42,505 bases of DNA. Source: a virus. The notes under the pieces are model-generated. The model was given only the letters and a program-made list of their open reading frames with translations. It searched no databases and was not told where the DNA came from. Location of the stretch: IMG/VR virus record IMGVR_UViG_3300033146_006236, positions 1 through 42,505 of that record; one strand, given 5' to 3'. Below, piece after piece: positions 23,227-30,700 of this stretch. Within the stretch, counting starts at the first letter, position 1; the number at the start of each line of letters is the position of its first letter. The position numbers and the translations under genes were made by a program.

Positions 23227-23448
23227 ATGTCGTTGGTATACATGGTTGTGGGGATAGTAGTATTATTTATAACCGGCAAAACAATTGCGTCTATTTGGGG
23301 CATTGCCGATAGCCAGAAACAAATTATAAAAAGGATAAAAGAAAAGAAGAATGACAAAAAAAAGAGCCTACTGAGTAGGCTCTTTTACTTTAACTATAAA
23401 TTTAAACTCCATTCGGGCTTCTTCATGCTTAAAACTAAGCAAGGTTAA
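23227..23448 (+). CDS. Small membrane protein after the lipoprotein gene, 3' end doubtful
   Basis: Residues 1-27 form a membrane helix (L-V-Y-M-V-V-G-I-V-V-L-F-I-T-G-K) followed by a basic coil (K-Q-I-I-K-R-I-K-E-K-K-N-D-K-K-K). From residue 46 the reading frame runs through a terminator stem (23360-23386) and antisense to the next gene, which is unusual; the mRNA may end first or the real protein may be shorter. 32 bases after the lipoprotein gene, so probably in the same lysogenic transcript. A membrane anchor or partner of the lipoprotein is possible. Confidence 0.45.
   Translation: MSLVYMVVGIVVLFITGKTIASIWGIADSQKQIIKRIKEKKNDKKKSLLSRLFYFNYKFKLHSGFFMLKTKQG
23360..23386. terminator. Bidirectional terminator between immunity and membrane-protein operons
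   Basis: AAAAGAGCCTAC (23360-23371) and GTAGGCTCTTTT (23375-23386) with a three-base loop form a perfect 12-bp stem. T-runs follow in both directions (eight T on the minus strand). It ends the repressor-lipoprotein transcript from the left and the membrane-protein operon from the right, and contains the stop codon of the 82-residue gene. Confidence 0.85.
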
Positions 23449-23616
23449 AACTTCTTCAATATCGGCCAAATTAGGTCGGTTAATTGGTGCCCACAAATCA
23501 ATAAAATTGTCAATTTCTATCATCGTGTCGTAATCTTCAATTACGGCAGGTGTGTAATAAGCTTGTATTACATCTGCAATTTTTTGCTGTTCATCTGTTA
23601 ATTTAATTTCATCCAT
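23368..23616 (-). CDS. Small acidic protein paired with the membrane protein
   Basis: 82 residues, acidic, soluble. Pattern L-T-D-E-Q-Q-K-I-A-D-V-I-Q-A-Y-Y, then I-D-N-F-I-D-L-W-A-P-I-N-R-P-N-L and E-E-V-L-T-L-L-S-F-K-H. Two bases follow the membrane-protein gene, so the two are translated together. The stop lies in the terminator. An accessory or antidote to the membrane protein would fit the layout, but nothing in the sequence proves it. Confidence 0.5.
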   Translation of the reverse strand: MDEIKLTDEQQKIADVIQAYYTPAVIEDYDTMIEIDNFIDLWAPINRPNLADIEEVLTLLSFKHEEARMEFKFIVKVKEPTQ

Positions 23617-23618
23617 CT

Positions 23619-24977
23619 CTATTTATATTTATCGGGTTCGTTAATTAAGCCCGCGGTTATCATCATATTTTTAAATTCGTAAAGTTTCCACCTTTTGGCA
23701 TTACATTGTGCCAAAATCTGTTTTTCTTTCCAGTCCAGTTCGCCTTCATCTTTTTTGCGGATACAATATCTGAGCATATCGTTTGTTTTTAGTTTGCCCA
23801 AAACGTCTGATTTGTTTACCGCTTGGTTAACAGGTGGTTGCGTAGTGTTCGAACTGGTGTTCGAACCCCTTTTAAACCCTATGTTCGAACTATCCGTTTC
23901 TTTGTTCGAACTGTCGGTTTCTTTATCCGGACTTTCAGTTTTATCAGCTGCATTATTTTTGAAGCCTGCAACCTGTATCGGTATCTCCGGGATGGGTATT
24001 TCATCTGGTTGTGGTTGATTATTTTTAAAACTTTCAATTGGTTTTTCGGCCTGATGTTCAATTGCGGCTTGAATACGGGCGGCATCGTTAAACAAACGTG
24101 TAGCAACATGTTTGAACATGTTTTCTACAATTGTGTTTTCGGCCATGGCAATATCTTCGCTTACAACTGCCAGTCGGTCATTTTCGTTATAAATACGGGA
24201 CCAGCTAAACATTAATAGGCCGTTAAAAATAAATTGTGCTACCATAATAGCTATTACATAATTATAGTAGCGGTTAGCCTCAGCGGTTGTTTTTACGTTG
24301 TTTTGTTTTAATAGTGCATTTTGTTTTTGTACAACCCTTGACTTATCATGTTTACTTTGCCTGTCAAGGCTGTCAATTTTTAGGTTGTACATTTTAATAT
24401 CAGCTAGTTGAATAGCCGTCAACACTTCACGCTTACCACCAATCCAACCTTGTGGGTTGGCCTGTATTCGGTTTATTTCGGTGTAATAATGTTTAATCCG
24501 GTTGTTGTATTTTGCATCAATCGTTTTTAAATCAATAGCCTTGTTTTTTGTAATAATAGTCGTTTTGTCAATTTTATCGGACTGCCGCATTGCAAGCCCA
24601 TTTGTGCTCATATGGAACGACAAAAAATAAATACCACCTGCTATAACACCCGAAAACACGGCAGTTGTTATAATACCTTTAAGCAGGAATTTAAAAAACT
24701 TTGCAAGGAAAAACCATGTAAGCAACTCTATACCAACCAATAGTACCAGACTGGTGATGATTGCTGTGTTTTCTGAGCCTATAACCGGAAGGCTAACATT
24801 GTATAGAAAGTAATAACCGGCATAAACTGAAATTACCCATGTAGCTGTTTTAAACAACGACAATATTATAATACCAGCACGCCATTCTTTTGAGAAATGC
24901 CATAATTTGAATTGATTTTTGGCGTGCTTGCCTATCAAGCTGTCAAATCCGAAATTTTTATTTATGTTATGTTTCAT
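23619..24977 (-). CDS. Four-helix membrane protein under XRE control, unknown
   Basis: 452 residues. Membrane helices at about 34-59, 71-98, 101-122 and 239-259, a long coil between the third and fourth (about 140-230), a low-complexity hydrophilic linker (about 310-385, with repeated E-T-D-S-S-N), and a small C-terminal domain (about 390-452, D-W-K-E-K-Q-I-L-A-Q-C-N-A-K-R-W-K-L-Y-E-F). It has no signal peptide or known enzymatic motif. It is expressed divergently from an XRE regulator through operator repeats and so looks like a tightly repressed accessory gene. Exclusion, abortive infection or lysis functions are possible; none is supported by a motif. Confidence 0.6.
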   Translation of the reverse strand: MKHNINKNFGFDSLIGKHAKNQFKLWHFSKEWRAGIIILSLFKTATWVISVYAGYYFLYNVSLPVIGSENTAIITSLVLLVGIELLTWFFLAKFFKFLLKGIITTAVFSGVIAGGIYFLSFHMSTNGLAMRQSDKIDKTTIITKNKAIDLKTIDAKYNNRIKHYYTEINRIQANPQGWIGGKREVLTAIQLADIKMYNLKIDSLDRQSKHDKSRVVQKQNALLKQNNVKTTAEANRYYNYVIAIMVAQFIFNGLLMFSWSRIYNENDRLAVVSEDIAMAENTIVENMFKHVATRLFNDAARIQAAIEHQAEKPIESFKNNQPQPDEIPIPEIPIQVAGFKNNAADKTESPDKETDSSNKETDSSNIGFKRGSNTSSNTTQPPVNQAVNKSDVLGKLKTNDMLRYCIRKKDEGELDWKEKQILAQCNAKRWKLYEFKNMMITAGLINEPDKYK

Positions 24978-24988
24978 GATATAATTTT

Positions 24989-25071
24989 TTGATAAAGTAC
25001 TAAAATTGATTACTTTTACACAACAAAAGTATTAAAATTAAAACATAGAACAAAATTAAAGTACTAAAATT
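24989..25071. promoter_or_regulatory. Divergent promoters with three operator repeats spaced exactly 32 bp
   Basis: AAAGTAYTAAAATT occurs at 24994-25007, 25026-25039 and 25058-25071, all in one orientation and 32 bp apart (three helical turns). The plus promoter is TTG 24989-24991, 19 bp, TACTTTTA 25011-25018. The minus promoter is TTG (25051-25053), 19 bp, TACTTTTG (25024-25031). The first repeat lies inside the plus promoter, the second overlaps the minus -7 element, and the third lies just behind the minus -33 element. The product of the gene at 25084 is the probable binder. Confidence 0.75.
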
Positions 25072-25083
25072 TAAACTAATATC

Positions 25084-25362
25084 ATGAATTATAGTTCTAA
25101 TATTGAATATTTCAGGAAGTTACGAGGATTTACAAAAGATGAATTATACAAAAGATCTGGTGTTTCTAAATCTGCTTATATTTATGCATTTAATAATAAT
25201 TCTTTCACCACAAAATCACTAGAAAAGCTAGCCAAAGCACTAGATGTTTCAGTAATTGATTTGGTGAAAGATAAGGGGGCTGATGAAAACAAAGCTGCCT
25301 TGGATGATATGAGCGAAATAAAAAAGAAATTGGATGATTTTGAGGAAAAGCATTTGAAATAA
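25084..25362 (+). CDS. XRE-family regulator of the membrane-protein operon
   Basis: 92 residues. The HTH domain covers residues 5-62 (I-E-Y-F-R-K-L-R-G-F-T-K-D-E-L-Y-K-R-S-G-V-S-K-S-A-Y-I-Y-A-F-N-N-N, then L-E-K-L-A-K-A-L-D-V-S-V-I-D-L-V), followed by a charged coiled coil for dimerisation. It is divergent from the 452-residue membrane protein across three operator repeats, so it most likely represses both directions. A fourth near-match of the operator (25521-25534) lies in the promoter of the next operon, which it may also control. The stop is followed by the twin-RNA terminator of the left cassette. Confidence 0.8.
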   Translation: MNYSSNIEYFRKLRGFTKDELYKRSGVSKSAYIYAFNNNSFTTKSLEKLAKALDVSVIDLVKDKGADENKAALDDMSEIKKKLDDFEEKHLK

Positions 25363-25421
25363 AAAAAGCCCCTGCATTTCTGCCGGGGCCGTGTCAATAA
25401 GCCATTTTAATTAAAAAACGA
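25361..25421 (-). ncRNA. Candidate small RNA, left cassette copy
   Basis: On the minus strand TATATTTG (complement of 25427-25434) matches the -7 element. About 6 bases on, a conserved stretch follows (G-T-C-G, T-rich, AATTAAAATGG, CTTATTGACAC). The RNA would end in a hairpin (GCCCC, mismatch, GCA, GAAA loop, TGC, mismatch, GGGGC) and seven U. The right cassette has the same RNA with a differently spelled but equally paired hairpin. No TTG lies at -33, so an activator or weak promoter must be assumed. It is convergent with the XRE gene. The GACAC segment is complementary to the leader of the linked acidic gene. Confidence 0.5.
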
Positions 25422-25485
25422 CTCCACAAATATACTACATTTTCAGCCTCTCTTATTTAGAATCATTATAAATAAGCCTTTTTTT
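25391..25485. repeat. 95-bp cassette, left copy (inverted to 33670-33764)
   Basis: 92 of 95 positions match the reverse complement of 33670-33764. It contains the conserved RNA core, the TATATTTG element and the 23-bp palindrome at 25453-25475 (TTATTTAGAAT, C, ATTATAAATAA). The three differences lie between the TATATTTG element and the palindrome. It sits upstream of the acidic-protein operon at 25587. Confidence 0.9.
25453..25475. promoter_or_regulatory. AT-rich palindrome in left cassette
   Basis: Half sites TTATTTAGAAT and ATTATAAATAA mirror each other at 10 of 11 positions around a central C. It lies 19 bp upstream of the TATATTTG element of the small RNA, covering the -33 region, so a protein bound here would control that RNA. 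The layout resembles a Fur-type box, but identity of the binding protein is unknown. Confidence 0.55.
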
Positions 25486-25516
25486 ATGTATTTCTTTAAA
25501 ATAAGTGTCCTTTTAT

Positions 25517-25547
25517 TTGGACAGTATTAAAATTATGCCTACTTTTA
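25517..25547 (+). promoter_or_regulatory. Promoter of the acidic-protein/HTH operon
   Basis: TTG (25517-25519), 20 bp, TACTTTTA (25540-25547), then the leader GTCAATAAG…AATTAA before the ATG at 25587. Between the two boxes lies ACAGTATTAAAATT (25521-25534), one mismatch from the three XRE operators at 24994-25071. Confidence 0.6.
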
Positions 25548-25586
25548 CATCGTCAATAAGTTATTAATTAATTAAAATTTAAAACG

Positions 25587-26009
25587 ATGAAAAATTTAAA
25601 AAACACCAGCGTATCAGTAATTGAAAAAGGAATTGAAACTTCAAACAGATTTGAAAACAACATTCTTGCAATTTTCAAAGAAAATGCAAGCTGGATTAAT
25701 GTTAATATTAAGCATATAGCCCTTTGGGATGTTTCTTTTGGGAATACTGGTTATGGCAGATTTCGCAGGGCAGGTCGAGGCATTGAATTAATTATTGAAG
25801 GTGAGCGTCCATCTAACACTATAGACGGAGATATTGACGAGTTTGAAGAAACATTTAACTTGAGCGAAACTATTGAGTCTTATGATATTGATGCGCTTAA
25901 CGATTTAGAATATGGTACAACAACATATTCTAACGAAATGAAAAGAATAACTTTGAAATTAGTAGAAGATGAAATAGATAATATTATTGAAACCCTTAAT
26001 GAAGAATAA
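25587..26009 (+). CDS. Acidic protein of a two-gene accessory operon, candidate anti-defence
   Basis: 140 residues, no membrane segment. N-terminal 60 residues hold a helix and I-A-L-W-D-V-S-F-G-N-T-G-Y-G-R-F-R; the C-terminal half is strongly acidic (D-G-D-I-D-E-F-E-E-T-F, E-D-E-I-D-N-I-I-E-T-L-N-E-E). Its stop overlaps the start of an HTH gene (TAATG), the order seen in anti-CRISPR (acr-aca) loci. It lies downstream of a promoter cassette shared with the other accessory operon at 33582. No known family, so the anti-defence idea is context only. Confidence 0.6.
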   Translation: MKNLKNTSVSVIEKGIETSNRFENNILAIFKENASWINVNIKHIALWDVSFGNTGYGRFRRAGRGIELIIEGERPSNTIDGDIDEFEETFNLSETIESYDIDALNDLEYGTTTYSNEMKRITLKLVEDEIDNIIETLNEE

Positions 26010-26305
26010 TGATACAAAAAGAAATTTTAAAAAAAGCCCGGCAGCAAGTCGGGCTTTACATTGCTGATATAATGCAGCAACGAGGAATTAATAAAAAACA
26101 ACTTGCTGATAAAGCAGGGGTTAAGCGTGATGCTATTTATGCTATTTTGGATGGAAGTAAAGCATATACAATTGATACTTTCCTTCAAGTAATACAAGCC
26201 CTTGATTGCTATTTCTTCCTTTCTGACAAAGAAGGTGAACACCTCAACTTTGAACATATGGAAGAAAAGTCAGACCCAGGCAAGGCCATGGATTTTAAGA
26301 AATAA
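26009..26305 (+). CDS. XRE-family HTH protein, Aca-like position
   Basis: 98 residues. HTH domain at about 17-70: I-A-D-I-M-Q-Q-R-G-I-N-K-K-Q-L-A-D-K-A-G-V-K-R-D-A-I-Y-A-I-L-D-G, then I-D-T-F-L-Q-V-I-Q-A-L-D-C-Y-F; a short acidic/basic tail follows. The ATG overlaps the stop of the acidic gene, so translation is coupled. It ends directly at a strong terminator. By analogy with aca genes it would repress the operon promoter; it may equally be an antitoxin. Confidence 0.75.
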   Translation: MIQKEILKKARQQVGLYIADIMQQRGINKKQLADKAGVKRDAIYAILDGSKAYTIDTFLQVIQALDCYFFLSDKEGEHLNFEHMEEKSDPGKAMDFKK

Positions 26306-26309
26306 AAGA

Positions 26310-26335
26310 AAGCGGCAATTGCCGCTTTTTTTTTG
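26310..26335 (+). terminator. Intrinsic terminator of the acidic/HTH operon
   Basis: AAGCGGCAATTGCCGCTT is a perfect palindrome followed by a run of T. It lies 5 bp after the HTH stop. Ends the accessory operon before the integrase region. Confidence 0.85.
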
Positions 26336-26432
26336 TCTATATTTGTTAAAGTATTATAGCTAATATAAAATAATTGTTAAATTAGTTAGTAAATGAGATT
26401 TGGAAACTGTATAAAGGTTTGATATTAGGGAT

Positions 26433-26489
26433 GTTAACTAAAAGCGGTGTAAAACCTTCGGGTTCACAAAAAAACCGCAACTAGTTAAC
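26433..26489. other. Structured element upstream of the integrase (RNA or attP candidate)
   Basis: Outer arms GTTAACTA (26433-26440) and TAGTTAAC (26482-26489), inner GCGGT (26444-26448) with ACCGC (26474-26478), and a central AACC-TTCG-GGTT stem with a stable UUCG-type tetraloop. It lies just before the terminator at 26501-26535 and next to the integrase. A short structured RNA or part of attP are both reasonable. Confidence 0.4.
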
Positions 26490-26500
26490 TATTAACGATA

Positions 26501-26540
26501 AACCGCCCATTATCAAGCAATTGATAGGGGCGGTTTTTCT
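26501..26540 (+). terminator. Strong terminator directly upstream of the integrase
   Basis: AACCGCCC (26501-26508) pairs with GGGCGGTT (26528-26535), with TATCAA and TTGATA forming an inner stem; five T follow. It insulates the integrase from upstream transcription. Two tandem AGTTACTAAAT units (26556-26577) fill most of the space to the integrase start. Confidence 0.8.
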
Positions 26541-26585
26541 GTTTTTTAAGCAAAAAGTTACTAAATAGTTACTAAATGGTTTTTT

Positions 26586-27743
26586 ATGAAGGTAAGTGTC
26601 TCAATTAATGATAGTTACATAAAAGAAAATAAAACATGTTTAATTTACCTCCGTATCTTCCTGAATAAGAAGTACTTAAACGTACCCCTTGAAATATCAG
26701 TTAATCCTGATCATTTCGACAAAAAAAAACAGAGATTATTTAAAGGGCCTTTCAAAATAAAATACAACCACATTATTAACGATGCAATTGGCAGGGCTTC
26801 TAACATAATTTTAAAATATCAATTCAATAAACAAACCCTGACCAGGGATGTTTTTACGAAAGAATTTACCAACCCTGCTGTATTCCTCGATTTTTATGCT
26901 TTTATGGATGATCAAATTAAAAGCCGTAACGGTGAAATAACTGAAACATCTGCTAAACAACATATGAGTATTTTAAATAAAATGAAGAAATTTAAAAAAG
27001 AGCTGCTTATTGTTGAATTAGATGAAACTTATTTAAAGGCTTTTCAGAAATATTTAAAAAATAAGCTAAAAAATAATCCGAATACAATACACAACGCCTT
27101 AAAAACAGTTCGAACATACATAAATATTGCTATTAAACTTGAACTTATAACAAAATCGCCGTTCAGGCACTTTAAATTTAGGCGTGAAGCTACTTACCCG
27201 GTGTTTTTGACCGAACCGGAACGCAATAGTTTGATGGATTTGTACAGTTCGAACTATTTACCGTACAAATATAAAAATGTGTTAAGGTGGTTTTTGTTTT
27301 CTTGTTTTACAGGGCTACGGATCGGGGACTTAAGAGCTGCAAAACATGAAGATATTTCAAACAAAATGCTTTATTTTCGACCTCAAAAAACGAAAAATGT
27401 AAACAACAAACGTGTTGATGTACCTTTGACAAAATTTGCCTTGAAACTTATTAACGATGAAAACCCGAATAGGATAAAGGGATTATTATTTGACTGCTAT
27501 TCGGAAGCCCGGATGAACAAAAACATAAAAGAGGTTATGGCGGTTGCTAAAATTGATAAGGATATTAGTTTCCACAATGCCCGTCATACTTTTGCTACTT
27601 TGTTTTTGAAAAAAAGCGCAAAAGCAAACGGGATATTGATATTACAACGTCTGCTTGGGCATTCTAACATTGCTACAACAATGGTATATTCGCACGTAAT
27701 TGATGATGATATAAGGTCTGCTATGAATGAGTTTGATTCTTAG
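26586..27743 (+). CDS. int: Tyrosine recombinase (phage integrase)
   Basis: 385 residues, the usual size. N-terminal arm-binding domain (about 1-95: V-S-V-S-I-N-D-S-Y-I… L-N-V-P-L-E-I), core-binding helical domain (about 98-205), catalytic domain with R245 (T-G-L-R-I-G-D), K268, H330-x-x-R333 (H-N-A-R-H-T-F-A-T), H359 (L-G-H-S-N) and nucleophile Tyr368 (M-V-Y-S-H). All catalytic residues are present, so it should be active in integrating the phage circle. The stop overlaps that of the tape-measure gene tail to tail, so the integrase lies inside the phage map, not at an end next to host DNA. Confidence 0.95.
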   Translation: MKVSVSINDSYIKENKTCLIYLRIFLNKKYLNVPLEISVNPDHFDKKKQRLFKGPFKIKYNHIINDAIGRASNIILKYQFNKQTLTRDVFTKEFTNPAVFLDFYAFMDDQIKSRNGEITETSAKQHMSILNKMKKFKKELLIVELDETYLKAFQKYLKNKLKNNPNTIHNALKTVRTYINIAIKLELITKSPFRHFKFRREATYPVFLTEPERNSLMDLYSSNYLPYKYKNVLRWFLFSCFTGLRIGDLRAAKHEDISNKMLYFRPQKTKNVNNKRVDVPLTKFALKLINDENPNRIKGLLFDCYSEARMNKNIKEVMAVAKIDKDISFHNARHTFATLFLKKSAKANGILILQRLLGHSNIATTMVYSHVIDDDIRSAMNEFDS

Positions 27744-30700
27744 AACCCACTATATTTCATCCTAATTATTTTTTCTTCATCATGTTCGGTCAAATCATCA
27801 TCTGTGATTACTGCACGTAAATATTTTAAATCGGCAACAGATTTGGTCATTTCTGCAATATTTGTTGCCATAAGCTCAATTTTATCATTCATTTGTTTCG
27901 CCCCTTCTGTATCAACCTGGTTAATTACAGTATTGTTGTTGCTTACAACTGTGTTGCCGCCTTGTTTCCCTGCAATTGCTTTTTCCATACCTGAAAAGTT
28001 TGGGCTTTGTGGCCTACCCAGGAACTGGGGTTGTTTCCCTTCCTGTACCCTTGCCAAATCATCGGCAATTGGCCCTAATGTTTTGCTTTGCACAATGCTT
28101 GACGATAGCACAATTTCGGGGCCTGCTTCACCAATTTCAGCTATGGTACGCTTATTTACACGTGCACCTTTCCCATAAGAAGGGATAGGTTCTGAGTTGA
28201 TTGCATCAATTTGTTTTTTTGTTTTAATTAATGCAAAAGCCGACAAAAGCCCTGCATAAATGGGGTTTGCAGCCCATTTGCCCCAAATGTTTGCAAGTGC
28301 TGAAAACATATTCATTGTTGCATCATATTTTTTTAATTGTTTTTCTCTTTTTGCTTGTTTGGCTGCAACACGTCCTTTTTCCCTGTCCAAATCGGCATCA
28401 ATTACCTTTATTTGGCTGTTATAATATTTTTCAGAAATAAGCCCAGCATCTAATCTTTTTTGCAAGGTTTTTTTCTTTTTGTCAGAATTTTTCTCGTAGC
28501 TCGCAAGTTTTGCATTTTCTTGGTTGTTTAATTTTTGGTTGTTTAATGAAAAAATATTGCTTAATTCACCTGCAATTGTCATTGCTTTATTAACATTTTC
28601 ATTAAGCAATTCCCAGTCTTCCGGGGTCATCCCAAAAATATCGGTTGGCGCTTCATCTCCATTTTTGATAGCCTCAATTTCGGCATTCATTTTTTTAACA
28701 AGCTCAACGGTGCTTATTTTATAATCCTTTGCCTTATCAATTAATTCCTTGTATTTTTTAGTTACCTGATGTATTTCTTTTTGAGTCCCATCCATCAAAA
28801 TTTCATCAACTTTGCCCTGAAACTTTATCTTTTCATCTTCAAGTTTTTTTGCAAAATCCTGTTCCGATTTCAAAAATTCATTATTCCTTGCATCAACAAG
28901 CTGGTCTCTTTGTGCGAAAAATTTATTCAACAAGTCAAGTTCATCATCATTTAGTTTGCCTTTTTTTGCCCGAATTTCCTCAAAATGAGCTATTGAGTTT
29001 TCAACTGCTTGAAACTGATCATCATATTTATCAATAATGTTTTCAATTGCTTTTTCTTCTTCGCTTAAATCAGCAAGGTTAAATTTACGGCGGATACCTA
29101 AAATAATTTTACGGAGCTGTTCATATTTTTTGGCATATTTTTCTAATGGGTCAGTTTCTTCTTCTCCGCCGCCACCAGAACCACCCCGGCCAGAATTGGT
29201 TGTTGTTGTTGTTTTTTTATTCGTTTTTTTAGATTCCTCCTCTGCTAGCGAACCGGTAAGTACATCATAAGTCGACTGCAAGTCTTTTATTTTTCCTTGC
29301 AATTTCGCTATACCTGCCATCCGCTGTGTCATATTGCCCCCTGTGAGGTTGTCTAATATTACATCGCCATATGATTGTGGCAAGTCTTCTGTTTGCTCTT
29401 TTAGTTTTTCCTGCAGTTCAACAATTTCTTTATATATACCAACGGCTTTTTCTTCTTTAACTTGAAGTTCTATTTTTTTCCGGATAGCGTTATTTATTAA
29501 ATCATAAGCAGCGGCAATATCTGTTAATGATGCATTTTCATCAAGTAAATTAGGCAGGTAATCTCCATAACTTACATTTATTTCTTTAATAAGTTTTTTT
29601 CTGTCTTCATTTGTAATATTTGTATCACCGATCCTTTTTTTAAGCACTTCTAATTTTACAGCTTCATCGCCCATCCGCTTATTAGTTTCTTTAACAATCT
29701 CGTTTTGAGCTTTTTGTAAACTGTTAAGACCTAGCAATGTATCTTTGAAAATCACTATTGCGACACCTGCAGATACAATAGCCGCCGCCACTAAACCCCA
29801 TGGGTTTGCTTTCATTGCAATATTCAACATTCGTTGAGCTGCTGCTGCCCTTTTTGTGTTTCCTGTTAATTTTGCCTGAGTCAGGGCAGCCAACAATTGT
29901 GACTTTCGCAACAAATTATTTTTAAGGATTATTAAATTGGTCCATGCAGCATTAGCCTTTAAGGCCAAATTATATGAAGTAATTGCAATAACAACCAAGG
30001 CAATAACTTTTGCAAGAAATTTTATTGTTTGTGAATTTTCCTCAATCCAGGCTACAGCACTTACAAGGGAATCAACTAAGCCTTCAATTGCATTCTTAAC
30101 ATTGCTATTCATCCACAATTTTACCCAGGCTTTTTTAAGCTTATCAAGTTTTGCAGCTAAATTTTCGTTTTTGATATTGTATTCATCTGTCAAGCTTGAA
30201 CCTTTTTCAAATTCGACATTGGCAAGTTCCTGCTGTTCCCTTAACAAATCAATATTGCCTGCAAGTGCTGGCAGTACCTGTGCGGCCTGTACTCCTTCAA
30301 CACCTAAATTCTCTAATGTTGCCGATAGCCCTGCAACACCTTGCTTTGTGCTTTTTGCACCTTCCAAAACCTTTAACATTGCCTCGTTTGCATCGGTTTC
30401 AAGCAATTTAGAGTATTCTTTAACAGATAAACCAGCCAATTTTGCAAATTTGGAAACGCCTTTTTTGTCGCCTAAAGCAATAAGGAATTTGGCCATTGAA
30501 CTACTGGCAACCTCTTGTTTTTTTCCTAAAATGTCCATTGTTGCGGCAAGCCCTAGAACATCCTGCATGCTGATGTTTGCATTTTCGGCCAAACCGCCAA
30601 ACCGCTGCGTAAATGCCACAAGGTATTCTTCGCTTGCTACTGATGCTGCGCCAAGGCTGTTAATTGCAGAGCCTGTTTTTTCAAAAGCCGTTGCGGTACC

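Noticed and set aside
23847-23911. Four GTTCGAAC palindromes as an operator cluster
   Set aside because: They lie inside the low-complexity linker of the membrane protein and encode its repeated Ser-Asn-Thr/Asp-Ser-Ser-Asn parts; coding repetition explains them.
26440-26490. tRNA-like end (TTCGGGTTC) as an attachment site in a tRNA gene
   Set aside because: No acceptor stem or cloverleaf can be drawn; the stretch folds as a simple hairpin with a TTCG loop.
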